Source of the DNA: Acidimicrobiales bacterium
GTDB lineage: Bacteria > Actinomycetota > Acidimicrobiia > Acidimicrobiales > SHLQ01
Direction of reading: 5' to 3'
Assembly (NCBI GenBank): GCA_013002375.1
Contig: JABDJW010000351.1
Coordinates: 1-6,579, forward strand
DNA: 6,579 bases
The first letter of the stretch is position 1, and every line of letters starts with the position of its first letter. Shown here piece after piece: positions 1 through 6,264 of this stretch. The translations under genes were made by a program, and so were the position numbers. The notes under the pieces are model-generated. The model was not told the origin of the DNA, did not search any database, and was given only the letters and a program-made list of their open reading frames with translations.

Positions 1-1059
1 GTCCAGGGTCGCTTCTCGCAGCATCTTGGCGGCCGAGGTCAGCAGGGGAGTCGAGTCGAAGCGCCCCGAACCGTTGAGCATCTCGGCTGACCACCGCATG
101 CGTACCTCGACCGGGCCGGCGGCGGGAAGCGGCCAGATCCACCAGTCGGAGGTCACGAGATCGTGGTTGGCGGCACGCCGGTCGTTGAGGTTGACCTTGA
201 CGTGGCGGTACCCGACCGGCAACAGCACCGGTTGCTCGGGCCGGTGGTGGTCCCACCGGGGCACGTGCACCGTGTTGTCGACCACGGTGCCGTCCGCGAA
301 TTCGAGTTCGATGATGCACGCCTCCGGTCGTGGGGCGGGCAGCGGCTGCCCGGGCACCAACACGTCGGCGGGAATCAGCTCGGGCGGGAGCAACCAGGGC
401 CGGAGCGACTGCAGGGTGATCGTGATCCCGAAGCCGTCCTTGCTGACGGCCAGCGACTTCACATGGGCGACCGAGGACGCCGACCGGGCGATCTCCACGC
501 CGGCATTGTCACCAAACGACATGGTCTCCACGGCATCTTGTGGAGCCGGACCCCACCACGGCTCATGCTGGCCGTGTCGGCGATCGAGCGAGGTCAGGAG
601 TTCGTCGAGTTCGGGCTGCGAGAGGTGCCGGGTGCCGTACGACACGAGCCGGCGGAACTCCGACGGGCGAACGCCGAGTTCGCGCAACACCTGGCAGGCG
701 CCTGACGCATCATCGATCATCATGCCGTGCAACAGCTCGAAGGCGCCGGTCGGGCCGGAGTTGTCGGGCCGCCGGGTGACGAGCGCCCGGCGAGCGCGGG
801 GGGTGAGCGGCGGGTAGCCGGGGCCGTCATGGGCCAGCGAGAAGCGATGCGAACGGATCGCATGGATCGCCCGTTCGATCCGCATCGGGTCGAGCGCGAA
901 CATCTCGGCCAGCTCGGCGAGATCACCCTCTGGTCGAGTCATGATGCCGAGCAGCAGGTACTCGGTGCCACATTCGTCGTCACCGATGGCAGCCGAGGCT
1001 TCGAGCGCCACCGCCATGGCGCGCTGTGCTGCTTCATCGAGGTCCAGTTGTTCGTCCAA
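1..1059 (-). CDS. Clp N-terminal repeat protein, partial (3' end beyond left edge)
   Basis: The minus strand is open with no stop from a TTG at 1059-1057 to the window edge, giving 353 codons. The start is chosen for GGAAAG eight bases upstream on the minus strand; the first in-frame ATG is codon 15. Residues 9-73 resemble a Clp N-domain repeat (AAQRAMAVALEAS, then GTEYLLLGIM at 31-40 matching the family's GTEHLLLGLL). Residues 83-142 look like a second, more diverged repeat (LTPRARRAL at 85-93, then FELLHGMM and VLRELGV). Such double repeats form the substrate- or adaptor-binding head of ClpA/ClpC and also occur in stand-alone proteins. No Walker A motif is visible in the 353 residues seen. 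Residues about 185-345 are rich in short hydrophobic and charged stretches and tryptophans, look beta-rich, and are not recognised. A role in recognising proteins is inferred; an ATPase beyond the edge cannot be excluded. It is divergent from the membrane protein gene at 1261. Confidence 0.82.
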   Translation of the reverse strand, partial: MDEQLDLDEAAQRAMAVALEASAAIGDDECGTEYLLLGIMTRPEGDLAELAEMFALDPMRIERAIHAIRSHRFSLAHDGPGYPPLTPRARRALVTRRPDNSGPTGAFELLHGMMIDDASGACQVLRELGVRPSEFRRLVSYGTRHLSQPELDELLTSLDRRHGQHEPWWGPAPQDAVETMSFGDNAGVEIARSASSVAHVKSLAVSKDGFGITITLQSLRPWLLPPELIPADVLVPGQPLPAPRPEACIIELEFADGTVVDNTVHVPRWDHHRPEQPVLLPVGYRHVKVNLNDRRAANHDLVTSDWWIWPLPAAGPVEVRMRWSAEMLNGSGRFDSTPLLTSAAKMLREATLD

Positions 1060-1260
1060 ATCAAATACTTTCCAGGTAGATGGCCAGGGTAAATGCTGCG
1101 AATTTGGCGACCCCTGAGGCGTTTGGCTCAAATAACCGGGCCAGGCGGACCTGGCGCCCCACCGGAGTCTGAACAGCGCACAACCCGCCGGTTGACGAGA
1201 AAACCCGTCCGATCGCGACGACTTGCTCAACACTTGGCATCGGCTGCCGATCTGAACCCT
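1060..1260. promoter_or_regulatory. Divergent intergenic region
   Basis: This 201-base gap separates the divergent Clp-repeat gene and the membrane protein gene and should hold both promoters. It is more AT-rich than its surroundings near 1060-1135. On the plus strand TTGGCG at 1104-1109 is followed after 18 bases by TCAAAT at 1128-1133, a weak -35/-10 pair. No convincing pair was found on the minus strand. An in-frame ATG at 1093 would extend the membrane protein through this region. The codons from 1093 to 1260 often end in A or T (CGA, ATT, CAA, ATA, AGA, AAA), unlike the GC-ending codons after 1261, so the stretch is read as non-coding. Confidence 0.4.
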
Positions 1261-1818
1261 GTGAGCAACTCGAATGAGTCCCAGGTGACGTCGCGGAGCA
1301 GCAGCTTCCGGAACGAACGCCGCGCTCGCGGCTTCGGTGCCAAGAAGCGCAGCGTGCCATGGCTGCGCATCGCCGCCTTCGCCACCACCGGCCTGGTGAT
1401 GGTGCTGGCCTACGTCATGTTCATTGGCGGCACCGACGACGGTCCGAATGTCTTGGTGACGGCGGCGCCCGATCTCCAAGTCGGTAGCTGCTTCAACGCC
1501 GATGAGAACCTCTGGCTCGACACCGTGTCGCCCGCGAACTGCTACGGCCCGCATGCGGCCGAGGTCGTCGGAGTGATCGACGTTTCCGCGCTTTCCGAGG
1601 ACTACCCGGATCTGATCGAGATGCGCCGCTACGCCAGGGCCGAGTGCCACACGATGGCCGACCTGAAATTCGGCCTGACCCTCGAGTCGCCCTACCGGGC
1701 CGAGGTCAGCCTGCCGAGCGCAGAGGCGTGGGCCAACAACGAACGCGTGGCGATCTGCAATCTGGTCGGGTCCCACGGCGAGCTGCTCGAACTCCCCATC
1801 GCCGAGGGCGGACGGTAA
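1261..1818 (+). CDS. Septum formation family-like membrane-anchored protein
   Basis: This is a 185-residue protein with three parts. Residues 1-35 are polar and basic (many Ser and Arg; KKR at 28-30). Residues 34-57 form one hydrophobic membrane segment preceded by positive charge, so the rest probably lies outside the membrane. Residues 64-178 form a small domain with four cysteines (77, 94, 129, 166) suited to two disulphides. GSCFN at 75-79, an NC..PH pattern at 93-98, AAEVVGV at 99-105 and the AWANNERVAIC pattern at 156-166 resemble the actinobacterial Septum_form domain (PF13845). The biochemical role of that family is poorly known. The GTG at 1261 is preferred to the ATG at 1093 because GC-ending codon use begins there; no clear ribosome binding site precedes it, so the start is less certain than the gene. 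A hairpin follows the stop, suggesting a single-gene transcript. Confidence 0.8.
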   Translation: MSNSNESQVTSRSSSFRNERRARGFGAKKRSVPWLRIAAFATTGLVMVLAYVMFIGGTDDGPNVLVTAAPDLQVGSCFNADENLWLDTVSPANCYGPHAAEVVGVIDVSALSEDYPDLIEMRRYARAECHTMADLKFGLTLESPYRAEVSLPSAEAWANNERVAICNLVGSHGELLELPIAEGGR

Positions 1819-1835
1819 CTCTCCGCAGGCTCGAT

Positions 1836-1850
1836 CCGGCCGCAGGCCGG
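1836..1850 (+). terminator. Hairpin after the membrane protein gene, possible terminator
   Basis: CCGGCC at 1836-1841 and GGCCGG at 1845-1850 form a perfect six-pair GC stem with a three-base loop, starting 18 bases after the stop codon at 1816-1818. There is no T-tract, so it is not a classical intrinsic terminator. High-GC actinobacteria often carry such tail-less hairpins after genes. It overlaps the left end of the repeat described at 1842 and may simply be part of that element. Confidence 0.35.
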
Positions 1851-1911
1851 CCTCGACTCGCGCTGCGGCTGCAGCGGAGCTGGCGAGCCGCTCCTCCTCC
1901 GTCGTCGCTCC
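1842..1911. repeat. Mosaic intergenic repeat, copy 1 (blocks A and B)
   Basis: Block A (1842-1874) matches 1989-2021 with one mismatch in 33 bases. Block B (1879-1911) matches 2045-2077 with one mismatch in 33 bases. In this copy the two blocks are four bases apart. Block A ends in a CTGCAG palindrome; block B begins and ends with GAGC/GCTC-type complementary ends around a run of CTCCTCC. No convincing gene overlaps it. It resembles a dispersed, REP-like intergenic element, which can only be confirmed by finding further copies in the genome. Confidence 0.75.
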
Positions 1912-1934
1912 GGATCTTCCGGCAGGCGGAATTC

Positions 1935-1953
1935 GGGCAACCCTGCGGGTTGC
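1935..1953. repeat. Hairpin module H, copy 1
   Basis: GCAACCC at 1937-1943 pairs perfectly with GGGTTGC at 1947-1953 across the three-base loop TGC. The 19-base block 1935-1953 is closely similar to 2021-2040, which sits between blocks A and B of the second repeat copy. It has no T-tract and could be a structured part of the repeat or a transcript end. Confidence 0.6.
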
Positions 1954-1988
1954 GCCGAGTTCCTCGCCGGAGGCTCGGAACATCGCTC

Positions 1989-2077
1989 GCAGGGCGGCCT
2001 CGACTCGCGCTGCGGCTGCAGGGCAACGCCTTCGGGTTGCTTGGGCTGGTGAGCCGCTCCTCCTCCGTCGTCGCTCC
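1989..2077. repeat. Mosaic intergenic repeat, copy 2 (block A, hairpin H, block B)
   Basis: Block A is at 1989-2021 and block B at 2045-2077, each one mismatch from copy 1. Here 23 bases rather than four separate them. The extra 19 bases correspond to hairpin module H: GCAAC at 2023-2027 pairs with GTTGC at 2036-2040, with CC/GG pairs inside and a TTC loop. In copy 1 the same module instead follows block B at 1935-1953. The two copies therefore differ by module order as well as by point changes. Confidence 0.72.
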
Positions 2078-2089
2078 TCGGGCGCGGAT

Positions 2090-2119
2090 TTGGACGGAGC
2101 CTGAAACCGGTCCTACGTT
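2090..2119 (+). promoter_or_regulatory. Candidate promoter of the catabolic operon, possibly leaderless
   Basis: TTGGAC at 2090-2095 and TACGTT at 2114-2119 are separated by 18 bases and resemble -35 and -10 boxes of a housekeeping actinobacterial promoter (-10 pattern TAnnnT). A transcript would begin about six to seven bases after 2119, which is at or next to the GTG at 2126. No purine-rich ribosome binding site precedes that GTG. Both points fit a leaderless mRNA, common in actinobacteria. No clear KstR-like operator was seen. This is read by eye only. Confidence 0.42.
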
Positions 2120-2125
2120 GCGGGC

Positions 2126-3112
2126 GTGGGGGATCTACCGGTCATCGATTACACGCTGTCGTTTCCGTACACGCGCACCACGGGCCCGGTCATGGGCCCG
2201 TTCTTGACCGCGTTGCGGGACGGCCAGATCTTGGGCGGTCGCTGCGGCGACCGGGTGCTGTGCCCACCGCTCGAATACGACCCCGACACCGGGGCCGAGG
2301 TTGCGCCGGACCTGGTTCCGGTCGGTCCAGGGGGCACGGTCACCGGCTCGACCTGGGTCTCGACCCCGACCGAGAAGCACCCCTTTGCCGAGCCGTTTGC
2401 CTTCGCCACGATCGCCCTCGATGGTGCTGATACGCCGCTGATCCATGCGGTCAAGGCGCCGGGACCAGTCGAGGCCGGCACCCGGGTCATGGCCCAGTTC
2501 CGGGACGAGCGAGTCGGCGCGATCACCGACGTCTACTTCGTTCCGGAGGCCGATGCGGTCGAACAAACGATTGCGCCGGGCGACGAACCGGTCGAGATCA
2601 CCGAACACTTGATCGGCGTCCGGATCCAGGAGGATCTCTACCCCTTCCGCAAGCGCTACGCCCAGGCCCTGCTCGACGGCAAGATCCTCGGCCAGCGCAG
2701 CCCCAAGTCGGGCAAGGTGTACGTGCCCAGTCGGGGGTACGACAACATGGAGCGCGTGCCGATGACCGAAGCCGACGATGTCTTCCTGCCCGACATCGGC
2801 ACGGTGGTGTCGTTCACCGAGATCACGCCGATCCAGTATCACGGCCAAACCGAAACCGACCCGTACATCCGGTGCGCGATCCTGCTCGACGGGGCCGACC
2901 AGCCGGTCACCGGGATCGACATTCGCGATCTGCGGCCACCGGAGTTCAAGGTCGGTCTGCGGTTGCGTTGTGTCTGGCGCCCGCCCGCCGAACGCGACGT
3001 CAGCGAGCTCGACAACCGTATGGGCGCCATCCCCGAAGGGGTCTACGAGCGCTGGGAGCCCACCGGCGAACCCGATGTCAACCCTGACGAGCTGAGGGGG
3101 CAGGCATGGTGA
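2126..3112 (+). CDS. Tandem DUF35 (zinc ribbon/OB-fold) acyl-CoA-binding partner protein
   Basis: This 328-residue protein contains two DUF35-like units. Unit 1 has LRDGQILGGRC at 30-40, a short ribbon region with only Cys40 and Cys46, then an OB-fold-like stretch (about 70-140: GTVTGSTWV, FAFATIALDGADTPLIHAV, GTRVMAQF). Unit 2 has LLDGKILGQR at 182-191, a ribbon region with no cysteine, then a second OB-like stretch (about 222-300: GTVVSFTEITP, YIRCAILLDGADQPVTGIDI). The matching DGxILGxR and ILLDGAD-type motifs show an internal duplication. DUF35 proteins pair with thiolase-superfamily enzymes and help bind acyl-CoA, as ChsH2 does with Ltp2. Length and order before two thiolase-fold genes resemble Rv3521 of M. 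tuberculosis (from memory). Neither ribbon shows the full four-cysteine set, so zinc binding is doubtful. The start is a GTG without a clear ribosome binding site; the gene overlaps the next by seven bases. A partner role for one or both downstream thiolases is inferred. Confidence 0.87.
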   Translation: MGDLPVIDYTLSFPYTRTTGPVMGPFLTALRDGQILGGRCGDRVLCPPLEYDPDTGAEVAPDLVPVGPGGTVTGSTWVSTPTEKHPFAEPFAFATIALDGADTPLIHAVKAPGPVEAGTRVMAQFRDERVGAITDVYFVPEADAVEQTIAPGDEPVEITEHLIGVRIQEDLYPFRKRYAQALLDGKILGQRSPKSGKVYVPSRGYDNMERVPMTEADDVFLPDIGTVVSFTEITPIQYHGQTETDPYIRCAILLDGADQPVTGIDIRDLRPPEFKVGLRLRCVWRPPAERDVSELDNRMGAIPEGVYERWEPTGEPDVNPDELRGQAW

Positions 3113-4188
3113 GCAGAGCGACAACCCTTCGCGAGCCGGTGGCCGTCGTCGCCGCCGCCCAAACCAAGTCCCATCGCCGGTTCGAGGACGCGGAGCCGCA
3201 GCTGATCATGGAAGTGGTCAACCAGGTCATCGAACAGTCGGGCCTCGATCGCCACGACATCGGCTTCACCATCGCCGGCAGCTGCGACTACCTCTCGGGC
3301 ATGCCCTTTGCGTTCGTGTCGAACATCGACGGGGTCGGTGCCTGGCCGCCGGTCTATGAATCCCACGTCGAGATGGACGGCGCCTTCGCCCTCTTCGAAG
3401 GGGTGGTCCGCCTTCAGTTGGGCGACATCGACACGGTGTTGGTGATCGGCTCGGGCAAGTCGTCGCCGGGCACCCCGCGCAACGTCTTCCCACTCCAGAC
3501 CGATCCGTACACCATGGCGCCGCTCGGACTCGATCCGATCAGCCTGGCCGGTCTGCAGGCCGACGCCATGGTGCGAGCGGGCACGGCCACCGAACGCGAC
3601 TTCGCCGAGGTCGTGAGCCGAAGCCGGCGCGACGCGATGAGCAATCCGTTCGCCCAGGTGGCCAAGGACATCTCGGTCGACGATCTTCTGGCCGAGCCCT
3701 ACCACACGACTCCCTTGCGGCAACACGACCTCCCCCCGATATCCGACGGCGCCTGCGCGGTCCTCCTCGCTCGGGGTGCCACCGCCGAGCAGCTCTCGGA
3801 CAATCCGGTGTGGATCACCGGCATCGACAACCGCATCGAGACCCATCACTTCGGTCACTGCGATCTCACCACTTCACCTTCGACCAGCCTGGCGGCGGAG
3901 AAGGTCGGCCTGCACGACGGGCCGATCGACGTGGCCGAACTGTGCGTTCGCTACAGCCCCGAAGAGATCGTGCTCCGGCAGGCGATGGGTCTCGCGGACG
4001 GGACGACCATCAACCCGTCGGGCGGACCGCTCGCGGCCCACCCGGTGATGGCGACCGGCTTGATCCGCATCGCCGAGGTTGCGACCCGCTTGGCCAACGG
4101 CGAGGGTCGGCGGGGCGTTGCCCACGCGGCCAGCGGCGCCTGTCTGCAACAGAACCAACTCTGCGTACTCGATCGGGAGCGACCATGA
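3106..4188 (+). CDS. Thiolase-fold protein, Ltp4-like (SCP-x/lipid-transfer type)
   Basis: This 360-residue protein spans the whole thiolase fold: an N-terminal half with VLVIGSGK at 111-118, then a C-terminal half with a catalytic-loop region NPSGG at 303-307 and His312 in AAHPVMATG. The C-terminal HAASGACLQQN at 340-350 is typical of SCP-x/Ltp-type thiolases. The strand where thiolases carry the nucleophilic cysteine (CATGSTAL in SCP-x) reads HVEMDGAFAL from 87, putting Glu89 at the cysteine position. Cys346 lies about where the second thiolase cysteine falls. It is therefore unlikely to be an ordinary 3-ketoacyl-CoA thiolase; an aldolase/lyase or non-catalytic partner role is possible. GAGGGGG lies five bases before the ATG, which overlaps the stop of the DUF35 gene. 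The next gene starts in its stop codon (ATGA). Size and order match Ltp4 (Rv3522), from memory. The substrate is unknown. Confidence 0.86.
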   Translation: MVSRATTLREPVAVVAAAQTKSHRRFEDAEPQLIMEVVNQVIEQSGLDRHDIGFTIAGSCDYLSGMPFAFVSNIDGVGAWPPVYESHVEMDGAFALFEGVVRLQLGDIDTVLVIGSGKSSPGTPRNVFPLQTDPYTMAPLGLDPISLAGLQADAMVRAGTATERDFAEVVSRSRRDAMSNPFAQVAKDISVDDLLAEPYHTTPLRQHDLPPISDGACAVLLARGATAEQLSDNPVWITGIDNRIETHHFGHCDLTTSPSTSLAAEKVGLHDGPIDVAELCVRYSPEEIVLRQAMGLADGTTINPSGGPLAAHPVMATGLIRIAEVATRLANGEGRRGVAHAASGACLQQNQLCVLDRERP

Positions 4189-5339
4189 GCGCCTTGCCCT
4201 GCGCCGTCATCGGCACCGGCCAGACCAAGTACAAGCGACGCCGCGAACTCACCCTCGACGGCCTGGTGCGCGAGGCCGCGTTGCGGGCGCTCGACGATGC
4301 CGGCCTCGAGTTCACCGACATCGATGCCGTCGTGATCGGCAAGGCGCCCGATGCCCTCGAAGGGGTGATGATGCCCGAGCTGTCGCTGTGCGATGCGCTC
4401 GGCGCGGTGGGCAAGCCGATTCACCGCGTGCACACCGCTGGATCGGTCGGCGCGTCGACCGCAATCACCGCCACCACGCTGGTCGAGAGCGGCATGTACG
4501 ACACCGTGCTGACCGTCGGCTACGAGAAGCAGTCCGAGGGCAACGCGACGTGGGCGCTGTCGGGTGGCAAGAGCGGTGGGCAGGGTGCGGGCGGCACGTT
4601 CGCCCCCTGGATCCGCGAGTACATCGCCCGGTCGAAAGCCCCCGAACACATCGGCTGGCTGGTTGCGGTCAAGGACCGTCAGAACGCGCTGCTCAACCCG
4701 TACGCCCACCTGCACATCGAGGACATCAGCATCGAGAAGGTGCGCGAATCGCCGATGCTGTGGGATCCACTGCATTTCCTCGAGTCCTGCCCCTCGTCCG
4801 ATGGCGCCGCCGCGATGGTGCTCACCAACGAAGCGGGCGTGAAGCGCACCGGCAAGACGCCGGCGTGGGTGCTGGCTCATGCCAAGCGAACCGAATTCTC
4901 GATGTTCCCCGGCCGTGACACCACCCGGCCCCAGGCCGGCGTCGAATGTGCGGAGGCCCTGTACAAGAAGGCCGGCATCACGAACCCGCGCGAGCAGATC
5001 GACTGTGCCGAGCTGTACGTACCGTTCAGCTGGTACGAGCCGATGTGGCTCGAAGGTCACCTGCTGGCCGAGGAGGGCGAAGGCTGGAAGCTGACCGATG
5101 CCGGCGACACCGCGCTCGATGGCTCCTTCCCGGTGAACATGTCCGGCGGGGTGCTGTCGTCGAATCCGATCGGCGCCTCGGGCATGATCCGATGCCTCGA
5201 GGCGGCCGATCAGGTGCGCGGCGCCTGCGGCGAGCACCAGGTCGAAGGGGCCAAGCTGGCTCTGGGTCATGCCTATGGCGGCGCGGCCCAGTACTTTGCC
5301 ATGTGGATTGCCAGCGCGGAGCTCAACCCCGAGCTCTAG
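4185..5339 (+). CDS. Thiolase-fold protein, Ltp3-like, with a rearranged active site
   Basis: This 384-residue protein has an N-terminal thiolase start (AVIGTGQTKY at 7-16), VVIGKAPDA at 49-57, a core strand VLTVGYEK at 108-115, SDGAAAMVL at 205-213 and a C-terminal half with NMSGG at 318-322. Three usual thiolase features are changed. The nucleophile region reads HTAGSVGAS at 83-91 and has no cysteine. The GHP histidine is replaced in SSNPIGASG, giving Asn327. The C-terminal cysteine loop reads GHAYGGAAQY at 361-370, with Tyr364. Tyr278 in AELYVPF lies in the other active-site loop. Ltp2, the steroid side-chain aldolase, also uses tyrosines in a cysteine-less thiolase fold, so an aldolase-like lyase acting on an acyl-CoA is the leading inference. 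GGGAG lies five bases before the ATG. An open frame extends back to 3810, inside the previous gene, but the ATGA junction and the start of homology fix 4185. Compare Ltp3 (Rv3523). Confidence 0.87.
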   Translation: MSALPCAVIGTGQTKYKRRRELTLDGLVREAALRALDDAGLEFTDIDAVVIGKAPDALEGVMMPELSLCDALGAVGKPIHRVHTAGSVGASTAITATTLVESGMYDTVLTVGYEKQSEGNATWALSGGKSGGQGAGGTFAPWIREYIARSKAPEHIGWLVAVKDRQNALLNPYAHLHIEDISIEKVRESPMLWDPLHFLESCPSSDGAAAMVLTNEAGVKRTGKTPAWVLAHAKRTEFSMFPGRDTTRPQAGVECAEALYKKAGITNPREQIDCAELYVPFSWYEPMWLEGHLLAEEGEGWKLTDAGDTALDGSFPVNMSGGVLSSNPIGASGMIRCLEAADQVRGACGEHQVEGAKLALGHAYGGAAQYFAMWIASAELNPEL

Positions 5340-5341
5340 TC

Positions 5342-5348
5342 AGGAGAG
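5342..5348 (+). promoter_or_regulatory. Ribosome binding site deciding the SDR start
   Basis: AGGAGAG lies eight bases before the GTG at 5357, in the 17-base gap after the thiolase stop. It supports that GTG over the much longer open frame that begins upstream inside the thiolase gene. Confidence 0.7.
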
Positions 5349-5356
5349 TCGAAGCC

Positions 5357-6256
5357 GTGTTGCCCTGTGAAGGTCGGGTCGTGATCGTGACCGGTGCCGG
5401 TCGAGGCCTGGGCCGGGCCCATGCCCTCGCCTTCGCCGCGACGGGCGCCAAGGTGGTCGTCAACGACCTCGGGGTGTCGCGCGAGGGCGAAGCCGACGCC
5501 GATGGTCCGGCCGCGCAGGTCGTGGCCGAGATCGAGGCCATGGGCGGCGAAGCGGTGACCAACGGCGCCGACGTGGCCAACTGGGATCAAGCCGGCGCCA
5601 TGATCGCCCAGGCCATCGACACCTTCGGCTCGCTCGACACGTTGGTGTGCAACGCCGGGTTCTTGCGCGACCGCATGCTGGCCAGCATGAGCGAAGAGGA
5701 GTGGGATTCCGTCACCCGGGTGCACCTCAAGGGTCACTTCGTGCCGGCCCGCCACGCCATCACGTTCTGGCGGGACAAGTCCAAGGCCGGCGAGCCGGTC
5801 GATGCGCGGGTCGTGAACACCAGCAGCGGCGCCGGCCTCATGGGCTCGATCGGCCAGGGCAACTACGCCGCGGCCAAGGCCGGTATCGCCGAACTCACCA
5901 TCCAGCAGGCAGCCGAGTGGGGTCGTTACGGCGTGCTGGCCAACGCGGTCGCCCCCGACGCCCGTACCCGTATGACCGCCGGCGTGTTCTACGACGCCGA
6001 GGCGCCCGAGGGCTGGGACGACAAGGACCCCGCCAACGTGTCGCCGCTGATGGTCTGGTTGGGCAGCGCGGCATGCGACGTGACCGGTCGGGTGTTCGAA
6101 GCCACCGGCGGGCAGCTCAACGTGTGCGACGGCTGGCAGCACGGTCCGGTGGCCAGCATCGGCGATCGCCAGATGACGGTCGAGGAAGCCGGCCGTCTGG
6201 CCCACGAATCGATCGCCGGCGCACCCGATCCCGCGCCGGTCTTCGGCACGCAGTAG
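5357..6256 (+). CDS. Short-chain dehydrogenase, MFE-2/Hsd4A-type (3-hydroxyacyl-CoA dehydrogenase-like)
   Basis: This 299-residue SDR has the Rossmann glycine motif TGAGRGLG at 12-19, NDLG at 36-39 (Asp37 ending the second strand favours NAD+ over NADP+), CNAG at 98-101, the catalytic serine at 157 and YAAAK at 170-174 with Tyr170 and Lys174. The position that is Asn in many SDR tetrads is His123 in VHLKGHF, a form I associate with peroxisomal multifunctional enzyme type 2 and the actinobacterial Hsd4A/Rv3548c group. Those enzymes oxidise 3-hydroxyacyl-CoA thioesters and sometimes 17-hydroxysteroids. At 299 residues it is longer than a FabG (about 245), with extra sequence in a loop at 138-150 and a C-terminal tail rich in Ala and Glu. 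Its place between thiolase-fold and acyl-CoA dehydrogenase genes supports a beta-oxidation dehydrogenase role. The exact substrate is not known. Confidence 0.88.
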   Translation: MLPCEGRVVIVTGAGRGLGRAHALAFAATGAKVVVNDLGVSREGEADADGPAAQVVAEIEAMGGEAVTNGADVANWDQAGAMIAQAIDTFGSLDTLVCNAGFLRDRMLASMSEEEWDSVTRVHLKGHFVPARHAITFWRDKSKAGEPVDARVVNTSSGAGLMGSIGQGNYAAAKAGIAELTIQQAAEWGRYGVLANAVAPDARTRMTAGVFYDAEAPEGWDDKDPANVSPLMVWLGSAACDVTGRVFEATGGQLNVCDGWQHGPVASIGDRQMTVEEAGRLAHESIAGAPDPAPVFGTQ

Positions 6257-6264
6257 CCGCGTCG

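Larger units (their letters stand above)
1819..2125. other. Repeat-rich non-coding spacer
   Basis: This 307-base gap between the membrane protein gene and the catabolic cluster holds the post-stop hairpin, both mosaic repeat copies, the H hairpins, and a candidate promoter at its right end. Open frames cross it, but their products are low-complexity Arg/Ser/Pro strings and their apparent coding comes from the repeats. No gene is called here. Confidence 0.7.

Noticed and set aside
26..817. A 263-codon plus-strand open frame, with others inside it at 163-705 and 540-779.
   Set aside because: Their products are low-complexity Ser/Arg/Gly strings with no motif, and the opposite strand carries an uninterrupted frame with two Clp-N repeats.
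2106..2143. ACCGGTC occurring twice (2106-2112 and 2137-2143) around the operon start, as a possible operator.
   Set aside because: It is a short, GC-rich palindrome-based word likely to recur by chance, the second copy is inside the gene, and it does not fit the KstR motif.
1644..2207. A 187-codon frame crossing the spacer 1819-2125.
   Set aside because: It begins inside the membrane protein gene in another frame and consists of repeat-derived Arg/Pro/Ser sequence ending inside the DUF35 gene.
2135..3124. A 329-codon minus-strand open frame opposite the DUF35 gene.
   Set aside because: It is a high-GC shadow rich in Arg, Asp and Gly; the plus strand has clear DUF35 motifs and overlaps correctly with the next gene.
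3810..4184. A 5' extension of the Ltp3-like gene, which would give 509 residues.
   Set aside because: The added residues are an out-of-frame reading of the Ltp4-like gene; thiolase homology and a ribosome binding site begin at 4185.
3951..5270. A 439-codon minus-strand open frame opposite the two thiolase-fold genes.
   Set aside because: It shows no recognisable motif, and spans the junction of two well-supported plus-strand genes; long antisense frames are expected in GC-rich coding DNA.
4946..5356. A 5' extension of the SDR frame, starting inside the thiolase gene.
   Set aside because: The added part is Arg-rich with no similarity; AGGAGAG before the GTG at 5357 and the Rossmann motif 12 residues later fix the start.
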